This document shows positions 1 to 6,321 of a stretch of 13,636 bases of DNA, in pieces. The DNA lies in NCBI GenBank assembly GCA_015039315.1, contig WIDE01000251.1, forward strand, positions 7,007 through 20,642, written 5' to 3'. The DNA is from Clavulina sp. PMI_390 (lineage: Eukaryota; Basidiomycota; Agaricomycetes; Cantharellales; Hydnaceae). The position numbers and the translations under genes are program-made. Numbering within the stretch: position 1 is the first letter of the stretch; each line of letters begins with the position of its first letter. Below the pieces are notes generated by a model. It was not told the origin of the DNA. It saw only the letters and a list, made by a program, of their open reading frames with translations, and did no database searches.

Positions 1-2
1 TT

Positions 3-560
3 CGATTCGTAATGCAGCACACGCCTCAGGACTGGGAGATTAAACTTCAGTGGCTATCCTTACTGTCGACCGAACAACTTCTAGAACGTGCCCAGCAGTG
101 GGATAACCAATTGAATCGTGATGCTAACATTCAAGAACGACGCAATACTATGCCTAATCGAGTTACTAACGGACGACGAGTCTACACCGCCCAAGCAGAG
201 GCTGACGAGGACGATGAAGTCGAAGAACTTGCGTCGGTGATGAAGGCGTCGACGGTACCCGGAAATGGTAGTCGAACGTCTAGCCAGAGGCGCGACGATC
301 GGACGAGATCGTATGCTTACCCTCCAGCTGATCATGTGGTGTCGACTAAGAAACCCCCAGGTGAGTGTTACATCTGTGGAAGTGAAATGCACTTCCAACG
401 TGAGTGCCCGCATTACGCGGTATACTCGCGTCGAGCTAAACGCGGGCAGGTGAACGAAAAGCAGGCGTTCAGCCTATCGGCTGAATACGAGGCGGCTGAG
501 GCCGCTTATCTCGATGAGCGCGCCGATGATGACACGCGCTCTGGTCGCTCGGGTTTTTAG
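3..560 (+). CDS. gag: Gag, C-terminal part (copy 1): end of capsid domain plus CCHC zinc knuckle
   Basis: The frame is open from the window edge to TAG at 558-560. It matches residues 873-1057 of the complete copy 2 Gag, so the ATG at base 12 is an internal Met, not the start. It begins in the last helices of the capsid-like domain. An acidic linker (EADEDDEVEE) and a basic, Ser/Arg-rich stretch follow. A zinc knuckle at 366-407 has the canonical spacing C-x2-C-x4-H-x4-C and would bind genomic RNA in the particle. The last codons, GGT TTT TAG, form the slippery site for Pol expression. Differences from copy 2 are mostly synonymous, with a few substitutions in the linkers. Identification as a retrotransposon Gag is secure from the knuckle and from the pol that follows. 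Confidence 0.93.
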   Translation, partial: RFVMQHTPQDWEIKLQWLSLLSTEQLLERAQQWDNQLNRDANIQERRNTMPNRVTNGRRVYTAQAEADEDDEVEELASVMKASTVPGNGSRTSSQRRDDRTRSYAYPPADHVVSTKKPPGECYICGSEMHFQRECPHYAVYSRRAKRGQVNEKQAFSLSAEYEAAEAAYLDERADDDTRSGRSGF

Positions 561-596
561 ATGGGGACGCGAGGAATGCTACGGCTTCGCGTCCCC
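551..596 (+). promoter_or_regulatory. Predicted -1 ribosomal frameshift signal at gag/pol junction (copy 1)
   Basis: The heptamer G GGT TTT (551-557) is in gag phase and fits the X XXY YYZ slippery rule. It abuts the gag TAG (558-560). After a 5-nt spacer (558-562) comes a stem-loop: arm GGGGACGCGAGG (563-574), 10-nt loop (575-584), arm CTTCGCGTCCCC (585-596), giving 12 pairs with one G-U. Pol lies in the -1 frame, whose last upstream stop is TGA at 530-532. The gag/pol overlap is therefore only 28 nt, and it contains this heptamer. After slipping, the frame reads open through the hairpin into pol. The pol ATG at 599 has a weak context (C at -3), which argues against simple reinitiation without excluding it. 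The layout is seen directly; the function is inferred. Confidence 0.8.
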
Positions 597-598
597 CT

Positions 599-2587
599 AT
601 GCCCGTACCACCGCAGCCACCGCCTATAGAGAAATTCCCGCACCTACTGCACGAACTCCAACGTCGGGAGTCGCTACCAATACACTCGGACGAAGACGAT
701 GAGCCCAAAGCGGGGCTCGAGATGACTACTAACAATCTTTTTGACTCTACTGAGGATTACGTGAAGTTCTCAGCGCTATCGACAATCCGCCCACCTGAGC
801 GGATAGACTCGTACGACCTAGCTCGTGAGTCGAACTGGGAGTTCTTTGAGTATGAGGGAAACCTGAAGAACTTAGAGACTCCTGGCGAGCTGAACATCGA
901 AGAGGAGTCGGGCAATAGTGACGACAATGACCCTCCTCCTCTTGGGGGGTACATTCATCGCGAAGTTCACTCGGTTGCACAACCAACCGCCGACTCTGAT
1001 CCAGCTCGACTGTCGGATTCAACTCCGACATCATTGGATTCAACTCCAACGCCCGAACTAACAATAAAACTATCTAAGCGTCTCACTAAACCTGCTGGCC
1101 AGGGGAGCAAAGGCATCTCAGCCTTGAGCGTGGTGGGACGTCTGGGCTCTCTAACGGCTCCAGAGATACAACTTCGACTGGATTCGTGTGCTGAGGTAAC
1201 CCTAGCATCACACGAATTATATCTCGCCCTTCCTCATCGACCAGCCCTTAAGAAAGGGATGAAGCTCAAACTATGGGCTCTTACTAACCAAGTTCGCATA
1301 CTAGGTTACATCGACCTCTCAATATTCGTACGAACGTCTGACGGACGAACGCTCGAGTTTGTGGAGGAAGTGTATATTGTCCCAGGGATGAACGTCCCTA
1401 TTCTGCTCGGTGAAGACTTCCAAGACAACTACGACCTGTCGATCATTCGATCGGGGGGTAATGTTTCGGTCTCACTCAACGCTAACGGAAAAGATCTCTT
1501 TATACCTGCATCGAACACTAACTCCGCTAATCTAGGCTTTCGCGTCATGCGAGTAGGGTCTGACGAGGAGAAATCCTATGCTCGCAACCACTCACCTACT
1601 ACGAATTCTCCTCCTAGGCCAGTCAAGCCTCGTTACGTTCGCGCTGCTCGCAACGTTACAATCCCCTCGGACCATTCTTGCCGTGTCCCGCTGAGAGGTG
1701 ACTTCTCGGGAAAACAACAGTGGATGGTTGAGCGTTTAACGCTCCCCGCTGTCGACGGATCTTTCTACGGGGCTGCCATGTCGATGCTCAACGCTGAATC
1801 TCCGTTTATTCATGTTTCTAACTTTTCGACAGGCACACGAGTCATTAACAAAGGCGAAGTTGTGGGTATACTAGTCGAGCCCGAGAAATATCTCGATCTG
1901 CTATCTAGCGAGAATTCGGCCAAGGCTCAAGCGCATGCTGAGGTACTTGCAGCTGTAGTGCAGAAGCTAGCGCGAGGATCGCTGGCCGAACAGGAAGAGC
2001 TACTGAAGCCCTTGGGTTCGCCTATAGTGCCCACTGATAGCTCGGACGACGTGGACGACTACGGCGGTCCTAAAACTGCGGAGCCAGTTGACACTACTAT
2101 CTGGCCGTCGGAAAAGTTAGAGGAGATCATTGACGTAGCCAACGACGCTCCTACGGAGATTCGACAGAAAGCTTTCGACCTTATTCGTAAGCACATCACA
2201 GCATTCGGGTTTGATGGGCGACTAGGAAACCCTTCAGCTACTGCACCCGTGCGGACGAAGGATGGTGCAGTTCCTGTTTCGGGACCCATGTACCCTGCCC
2301 CTCCAGCTAAACGACAAGTGATCGACGAAACTATGGACAAGTGGATTGAACAAGGCGTGATCGAACCGTCAGTGAGTCCTTGGGGAGCTCCCGTGATCAT
2401 CGTATACAGGAACGGAAAACCTCAGTTCTGCGTGGATTATCGGAAGTTGAACGCGCTCACCATCCCAGATGAGTTTCCTTTGCCTCGTCAGACTGAAATT
2501 TTCCAAGCTCTTTCAGGTGCTCAAGTGCTTTCGTCTCTCGACGCGCTGAGCGGATTCACTCAAATTGGTATTAACGAAGACGATTGA
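599..2587 (+). CDS. pol: Pol, N-terminal part (copy 1): aspartic protease and 5' half of RT, ended by premature TGA
   Basis: Pol in the -1 frame relative to gag. The first in-frame ATG is 599, but translation probably enters from gag by frameshift, so the true N-terminus would be the Gag-Pol fusion. Numbering from that ATG: residues 1-180 are an acidic, Pro/Ser-rich linker; the aspartic protease spans about 190-290, with active-site D195-S196-C197-A198 (Cys where Gly is usual) and a later ILLGEDF strand; about 340-445 is an unassigned spacer domain; RT starts near 560 and carries the motif A Asp at 648 (LDALSGF). TGA at 2585-2587 ends translation between RT motif A and the YIDD motif, so no RT, RNase H or integrase activity is expected from this copy without readthrough. 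Copy 2 has CGG (Arg) at this codon. Confidence 0.92.
   Translation: MPVPPQPPPIEKFPHLLHELQRRESLPIHSDEDDEPKAGLEMTTNNLFDSTEDYVKFSALSTIRPPERIDSYDLARESNWEFFEYEGNLKNLETPGELNIEEESGNSDDNDPPPLGGYIHREVHSVAQPTADSDPARLSDSTPTSLDSTPTPELTIKLSKRLTKPAGQGSKGISALSVVGRLGSLTAPEIQLRLDSCAEVTLASHELYLALPHRPALKKGMKLKLWALTNQVRILGYIDLSIFVRTSDGRTLEFVEEVYIVPGMNVPILLGEDFQDNYDLSIIRSGGNVSVSLNANGKDLFIPASNTNSANLGFRVMRVGSDEEKSYARNHSPTTNSPPRPVKPRYVRAARNVTIPSDHSCRVPLRGDFSGKQQWMVERLTLPAVDGSFYGAAMSMLNAESPFIHVSNFSTGTRVINKGEVVGILVEPEKYLDLLSSENSAKAQAHAEVLAAVVQKLARGSLAEQEELLKPLGSPIVPTDSSDDVDDYGGPKTAEPVDTTIWPSEKLEEIIDVANDAPTEIRQKAFDLIRKHITAFGFDGRLGNPSATAPVRTKDGAVPVSGPMYPAPPAKRQVIDETMDKWIEQGVIEPSVSPWGAPVIIVYRNGKPQFCVDYRKLNALTIPDEFPLPRQTEIFQALSGAQVLSSLDALSGFTQIGINEDD
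1015..1050 (+). repeat. Short tandem duplication in the pol linker (DSTPT repeat)
   Basis: A 15-nt unit, GGATTCAACTCC followed by GAC or AAC, occurs at 1015-1029 and again at 1036-1050, a period of 21 nt (7 codons). It encodes DSTPT twice in the linker before the protease. Copy 2 has the same arrangement (about 9950-9985), so it predates the split of the two copies. It is low-complexity linker sequence of no evident function. Confidence 0.6.
2585..2587 (+). other. In-frame nonsense codon inactivating copy 1 pol
   Basis: The codon after INEDD is TGA in copy 1 and CGG (Arg) in copy 2 (11520-11522). The flanking reading frame is the same on both sides and stays open for 975 more codons (2588-5512), so this is a point nonsense mutation and not a frameshift. 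A CGA to TGA change is a CpG transition, the kind expected from deamination of methylated cytosine; this cause is inferred. The absence of any other lesion in copy 1 suggests the loss was recent. Confidence 0.93.
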
Positions 2588-5512
2588 GAGAAGACCGCTT
2601 TTCGCACACATCGAGGCCTCTGGCAGTTCCGTCGAATGCCATTCGGACTTCGGAACGGGCCTTCAATCTTCCAACGAGTGATGCAGAACATACTAGCGCC
2701 TTATCTCTGGATCTTCGCTCTGGTCTACATCGATGATATTGTTGTCTGGTCCAAGACTTACGAAGAGCATTTGAGTCACTTAGACAAAGTTCTGACGGCC
2801 ATCAAGGAAGCTGGCGTGACGCTTTCACCCCCCAAGTGCCACTTCCTCTATTCGTCCATCTTACTTCTGGGACAAAAGGTATCACGTCTGGGTCTTTCGA
2901 CTCACAAGGAGAAGATCAAGGCCATCCTAAGTCTGGTACGGCCTCGCGATGGCCATGACTTGCGTGTTTTCCTGGGAATGACAGTATATTTCTCGCATTT
3001 CGTTCCTTACTATGCTGACATTGCAGCGCCCCTTCATCGTCTTCTTTCCAAGAAGGAGAAGTGGACCTGGTCGTCGAAACACGAGCAAGCTTTTGAGGCT
3101 CTCAAAGTGGCTCTGACGTCCGCACCGGTGCTAGCTCACCCGATGGCGGACAAGCCTTATCGGCTGTACTCTGATGCGTCAGACGTCGCCATTGGAGCAG
3201 CTCTGCAACAGGTACAGCCTATAGCCGTCCGCGACTTAGCTGGAACCAAGGCTTGGGACGTGCTGCGTCGAGCTTACGATGCTGGAGAAGCGCCGCCGTC
3301 CCTGGTAACCAAGGTATCAAAACGGATTGAGGACGTACAGACTGTGCAGGGTTGGGGTGAGTCTTTCGAGAGCTCTATTGTCCTAGTCGAACGTGTGGTG
3401 GGCTATTGGAGCCGCACGTTAAAACCGGCGGAGAGGAACTATTCCACAACGGAAAGGGAGGCCTTGGGCGTAAAAGAAGCACTGGTAAAGTTTCTTCCTA
3501 TCATCGAAGGTGTTCCACTAATCGTCGTGACGGACCACGCGGCTCTACAATGGGCTCGCACGTTCGAGAACGCGAATAAGAGACTGGCGGCGTGGGGGGC
3601 TATATATGCCTCTTATCCAGGAATGGAGATCGTGCATCGAGCAGGTCGGACTCATTCAAACGTCGACGCTCTTTCTCGATTACTCCGCCAGCCTCCACAC
3701 GTCTCTCCTCGCGATCCTGACACCCCGCCTCTATCAGGCACCTTCCCTACCACCATTCCCCATCATTCTTGGAGCTCACTGACTGAGCGCGTCCCAGCGG
3801 AGCGAGCGATTTTCATTTCTACTCGGTCGCAATCTCAATCTAAGCCAGCTCCTGCTAACAACGCTCCTGCTCCTCGCACCCAACTGCCTTCTCGTTTGTC
3901 GTCTCGCTCGTCGTCACCCACACCTGTTGAGCCTCAACGACCTCGACAAAATCCTCCCCCACAGGATCTCGCGCCGGGTCATCTCCATGTGATGGTCTCG
4001 GAGAATCGACTTAAGCGTTTCGTTGAGGGGTATAAATCCGATCCTCGACTGAAAGATGTCTGGGCGACGGCCCCTTCTAATACGTCAAACTTACGAGCAG
4101 AGCATCGATACTATCGCGACGAGCGGGGGCTTCTTTTCTTTCGCGATGCGGACTGGGTGTCTCGTCTATGCGTACCCAAGTCCGAAGTCCACTCTCTACT
4201 CACTGAGATTCATGAGTCTCCGCGCGAATCAGCACACGCAGGCCCTGTGCGGCTCTACCTTCGATTAGCCGCTCGATTCTTCTGGCCAGCTATGCTGAAG
4301 GAAATCGTTGAGTTTTGTCGAACTTGTGATGTTTGTCAGAAGATCAAGCCGGATCGTCGAGCCAAGGCTGGCGAGCTGCACCCTCTCCCCATCCCTCTCC
4401 TTCCCTTTGACGTTGTTACACTCGACTTAATCACTGGTCTTCCGGAATCTGAAGGCTTCGACGCTGTTCTCATGGTCGTGGATAAGCTCACTAAGACAGT
4501 GACTTACATTCCTACTCGATCAAGGCTAGATCAGCGAGGCTTTACTAAGCTTTTCGTTGAAAAGATTGCCTTGAAGTACGGAGTACCACGCGGCATGGTG
4601 TCGGACCGAGATCCTCGATGGGCTCACACATTCTTCGAGTCTGTAGCTCGCGAACTGGGGCTAGAACTGATGCTCTCAACCTCGCATCACCCTCAGTCCG
4701 ACGGGCAATCGGAACGAGCTAATCAACATCTTGAGATCTCGCTCCGGGCCTTTGTCTCTACCAATCGAGCTTCCTGGGCTCGTTACCTGGCCGACCTTGA
4801 GTTTGCGTACAACAGCACCCCCTTGCCCTCAGTGGGCTACTCTCCTTTCTTCCTTCTCCACGGATATCACCCCCGATCTCCCTCTTCGTTTATTGATCCC
4901 TCCGGAAAAGGAGTAGAACGATTGGTACACAATGCATCAGCCGACAACTTCGTGCGCGAGATGACGGCTATACGACAGAGTGCACGCGACGCGCTAGCTA
5001 TTGCTCAGTCGAAGCAAGCAAAGTACTACAACCAAGGACGGCGATTAGAGGAGTTCGAGGAAGGTGACAAAGTTTTGGTGAACCCTCATTCACTCGAACT
5101 TGTGGACGTGAAGGGTACCGGCCGTAAGCTTGTGCAGAGACGCATGGGCCCCTTCACTATTTCGGAAAAGATAAACGATGGAGTTTATCGCTTGGAGCTC
5201 CCTCCCGAGTACCGCATGCACCCCGTCATCAACATCGAGCATTTAACTCGATATCGACGACGCGATCCGGCTCTGGGGGGCTCTGTATTGCCGGAAATGC
5301 GGCCTTCGCGTGGAGAAGAAGAGTACGAGGTGGAAAAGATAGTAGGACATCGGAAATGGGGCGGGAATGGCATGAGGTACCGGGTTCGTTGGAAAGGGTA
5401 CGACGCGAGCGAAGATACTTGGGAGCCAGAGTCGCATCTGAGGAATGCTTTTGCTCGATTGCGGGAGTACAAGCGTCGGATGCTGAAGACGCCTACGGCT
5501 GATAGTAGTTAA
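2588..5512 (+). CDS. pol: Pol, C-terminal part (copy 1): RT, RNase H, integrase, chromodomain
   Basis: This continues the 599 frame after the TGA; the first internal ATG is 2636, and no independent start is implied. Residues are numbered from 599. RT motif C is YIDD at 710-713 (2726-2737). RNase H catalytic residues are D859, E952, D979 and D1023, with about 63 extra residues (3212-3400) between the first Asp and the YWSRTL strand. A Ser/Pro-rich tether follows (about 3680-3970). Integrase has an H1205/H1213 and C1240-x2-C1243-x2-C1246 zinc-binding end, then D1276, D1336 and E1372 with the classic DD35E spacing. A GPF-type C-terminal module follows (around 5140-5250). The chromodomain spans about 1576-1627, with cage residues Y1576, W1598 and Y1601 intact. 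The stop is at 5510-5512. All catalytic motifs survive even though the upstream TGA separates them from the start. Confidence 0.93.
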   Translation, partial: EKTAFRTHRGLWQFRRMPFGLRNGPSIFQRVMQNILAPYLWIFALVYIDDIVVWSKTYEEHLSHLDKVLTAIKEAGVTLSPPKCHFLYSSILLLGQKVSRLGLSTHKEKIKAILSLVRPRDGHDLRVFLGMTVYFSHFVPYYADIAAPLHRLLSKKEKWTWSSKHEQAFEALKVALTSAPVLAHPMADKPYRLYSDASDVAIGAALQQVQPIAVRDLAGTKAWDVLRRAYDAGEAPPSLVTKVSKRIEDVQTVQGWGESFESSIVLVERVVGYWSRTLKPAERNYSTTEREALGVKEALVKFLPIIEGVPLIVVTDHAALQWARTFENANKRLAAWGAIYASYPGMEIVHRAGRTHSNVDALSRLLRQPPHVSPRDPDTPPLSGTFPTTIPHHSWSSLTERVPAERAIFISTRSQSQSKPAPANNAPAPRTQLPSRLSSRSSSPTPVEPQRPRQNPPPQDLAPGHLHVMVSENRLKRFVEGYKSDPRLKDVWATAPSNTSNLRAEHRYYRDERGLLFFRDADWVSRLCVPKSEVHSLLTEIHESPRESAHAGPVRLYLRLAARFFWPAMLKEIVEFCRTCDVCQKIKPDRRAKAGELHPLPIPLLPFDVVTLDLITGLPESEGFDAVLMVVDKLTKTVTYIPTRSRLDQRGFTKLFVEKIALKYGVPRGMVSDRDPRWAHTFFESVARELGLELMLSTSHHPQSDGQSERANQHLEISLRAFVSTNRASWARYLADLEFAYNSTPLPSVGYSPFFLLHGYHPRSPSSFIDPSGKGVERLVHNASADNFVREMTAIRQSARDALAIAQSKQAKYYNQGRRLEEFEEGDKVLVNPHSLELVDVKGTGRKLVQRRMGPFTISEKINDGVYRLELPPEYRMHPVINIEHLTRYRRRDPALGGSVLPEMRPSRGEEEYEVEKIVGHRKWGGNGMRYRVRWKGYDASEDTWEPESHLRNAFARLREYKRRMLKTPTADSS
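5273..5287 (+). repeat. Internal duplicate of the polypurine-tract/LTR junction
   Basis: The 15-mer CTGGGGGGCTCTGTA inside pol, just before the chromodomain, is identical to 5836-5850, which is the G-rich tract plus the first four bases of the LTR. It is in-frame coding here (LGGSV). It could be a vestige of duplication or a decoy plus-strand primer, or it could be coincidence in G-rich sequence. Confidence 0.55.
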
Positions 5513-5536
5513 GTTTCTTGTTTCTTTTGAATGTCC

Positions 5537-5582
5537 GCGGCTCTCCGCTTCACGGCCTTGACATGGGCTGCATAACTATGCT
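5537..5582 (+). repeat. Direct repeat unit 1 with GCGG-CTCT-CCGC hairpin
   Basis: First of two 46-nt direct repeats spaced 70 nt apart in the 3' UTR; the units differ at 4 positions. Each starts with a small perfect hairpin (arms GCGG and CCGC, loop CTCT), followed by a shared block ending in ATGCT. Conservation of both the hairpin and the following block suggests a cis-acting RNA element or a local duplication. The function is unknown. Confidence 0.75.
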
Positions 5583-5606
5583 AAGTTTATTCCTCTTTAA
5601 ATCGTT

Positions 5607-5652
5607 GCGGCTCTCCGCTTTACGGCCTTGACATGGGCTGCACCACCATGCT
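5607..5652 (+). repeat. Direct repeat unit 2 with GCGG-CTCT-CCGC hairpin
   Basis: Second 46-nt unit, with 42 of 46 positions the same as the unit at 5537. The 12-nt hairpin core is unchanged; the differences fall at the 15th base and in the last third of the unit. The 24 nt between the units show no similarity to them. Confidence 0.75.
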
Positions 5653-5835
5653 CTTTACCCCTCGCTTCCTCTCCCCTCCTCTCGCGCTTGATCCCCGGCT
5701 AAGTGTCTCATGTCGCAGGCCCGTCTTCTATCCTAACGAACGACTGCCGGAGCTGGTCACTCTGTGCAGTCGTGAGCCTATCGTCATTCCCTCCCTTAGT
5801 CCAATGCGGAGGCGGCCGTATTCGCGACTACGAGG

Positions 5836-5846
5836 CTGGGGGGCTC
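5836..5846 (+). other. Polypurine-like tract (plus-strand primer)
   Basis: CTGGGGGGCTC lies immediately before the LTR start TGTAAG. In LTR retrotransposons the RNase H-resistant primer for plus-strand synthesis abuts the 3' LTR, so position and G-richness support the call. The tract is short and interrupted by pyrimidines, which is atypical. The purine-rich GAGG just upstream may be part of it. Confidence 0.7.
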
Positions 5847-6275
5847 TGTAAGGATAGGTAGAAGGTAGCCTCGTGACATCGCTCATTTGGCCAAATTACT
5901 ATTTCTTTATCATCTATTCTATTCGACGAGTAGCGCCGTCGCCTTTAACTATGTAGATAGATACAATCCTTGTGTGGCGTCGAGCCTACTGTATATACGA
6001 AGTGACTCGACGTGACGAGCTTCCCCTCGTCGTATATTTTACTAGTTTTTGTCTCTCAGTCGTTGTGCTCGCTGACAGCGCGCACTACAACATACGCGAC
6101 CACCTATCTGCCGCCTGCAGCTCAGTGCCGAAGCACTCCGAGCTCTAGGCGATCTTATCTCAAATTGACGATCGACGTCAAAGCACGTGGCAAATCACTC
6201 CCGGCAGTTCTCAATTATCATCCGCCTTCTCGATCGTATTTCACTTAGGGAACTATTCTAAGAACACGTCTTACA
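5847..6275 (+). repeat. Long terminal repeat shared by copy 1 (3') and copy 2 (5')
   Basis: This 429-bp LTR is bounded by a perfect 6-bp terminal inverted repeat, TGTAAG (5847-5852) and CTTACA (6270-6275), giving the standard TG...CA ends. The left boundary abuts the G-rich tract; the right boundary is one base from a TGG-starting primer binding site. The second LTR of neither element is in the window, so the ends rest on these structural signals and not on an alignment of two LTRs. It contains a 12-bp palindrome, ATTTGGCCAAAT (5885-5896), a TATA-like box, and a CACGTG palindrome (6184-6189). Finding one LTR between two elements is unusual and points to recombination or an assembly join. Confidence 0.9.
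5990..5998 (+). promoter_or_regulatory. TATA-like element of the LTR promoter
   Basis: TGTATATAC lies about 145 bp into the LTR, where a U3 promoter would be expected. Transcription of copy 2 would then start roughly 25-40 bp downstream, near a small stem-loop (GACGAG 6014-6019 with CTCGTC 6026-6031). A second AT-rich candidate (CGTATATTTT, 6031-6040) is close by. The start site and the R/U5 boundary cannot be fixed from sequence alone. Confidence 0.4.
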
Positions 6276-6276
6276 T

Positions 6277-6296
6277 TGGTGGAGTAACCGCGAATC
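6277..6296 (+). other. Primer binding site for a tRNA (minus-strand primer)
   Basis: The site starts with TGG one base after the LTR end, as expected for pairing with the CCA tail of a tRNA. The reverse complement fits a tRNA 3' end: CCA, discriminator A, a 7-nt acceptor arm TTACTCC, a 5-nt T-stem arm CGCGG, then GATT, matching the conserved R57-A58-N-Y60-C61 pattern. The implied tRNA would begin GGAGTAA; I cannot name its amino acid. This argues for tRNA priming and not the self-priming of Tf1-type elements. Confidence 0.75.
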
Positions 6297-6321
6297 CCTA
6301 GTGAAAGTATTCGCTCTTGCC

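Larger units (their letters stand above)
5513..5846 (+). other. 3' untranslated region between pol stop and LTR
   Basis: The 334 bp from the pol stop to the LTR hold no convincing gene. The only sizeable frame, starting at 5633, has no recognisable domain and runs through the polypurine-like tract into the LTR. The region contains two copies of a 46-nt hairpin-bearing motif (5537-5582 and 5607-5652), a pyrimidine-rich stretch around 5650-5690, and ends in the G-rich tract expected to prime plus-strand DNA. Elements of this kind often carry cis signals for RNA handling in such a region, but none can be assigned here. Confidence 0.75.
1..6275 (+). mobile_element. Ty3/gypsy chromovirus LTR retrotransposon, copy 1 (5' end outside window)
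   Basis: This is the 3' portion of an LTR retrotransposon: end of gag, the whole pol region, 3' UTR, polypurine-like tract and 3' LTR. Base 1 corresponds to base 8936 of copy 2, so its 5' LTR and most of gag lie upstream of the window. The domain order protease, RT, RNase H, integrase, chromodomain places it in the chromovirus branch of Metaviridae (family knowledge). It aligns with copy 2 at a constant offset of 8935 bp without net indels at the points checked. Its pol carries one nonsense codon (2585-2587), so it is probably non-autonomous. Its 3' LTR is also the 5' LTR of copy 2. Confidence 0.95.

Noticed and set aside
357..372. GGTGAGTG in the zinc-knuckle coding region as a 5' splice site
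   Set aside because: The frame stays open through it, the CCHC motif depends on these codons, and both copies keep the coding sequence.
599..601. Independent initiation of pol at this ATG
   Set aside because: The context is weak (C at -3) and the ATG sits directly behind a stable stem-loop. The phased slippery site in a 28-nt overlap explains expression better. Reinitiation remains a lesser alternative.
5633..5851. 72-codon plus-strand open frame in the 3' UTR
   Set aside because: It crosses the polypurine tract into the LTR, has no recognisable domain and is short enough to occur by chance.
6165..6181. TTGACG-ATCGA-CGTCAA inverted repeat in the LTR as a regulatory hairpin
   Set aside because: Arms of six bases in a 429-bp LTR are not rare enough to support a functional call.
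6012..6248. 78-codon open frame inside the LTR
   Set aside because: It lies fully in non-coding LTR sequence with no domain, and would be upstream of gag in the leader. A chance frame is more likely.
6301..6321. GTG at 6301 as the gag start
   Set aside because: A eukaryotic element should start at ATG; the first in-frame ATG is 6322 and has a reasonable context.
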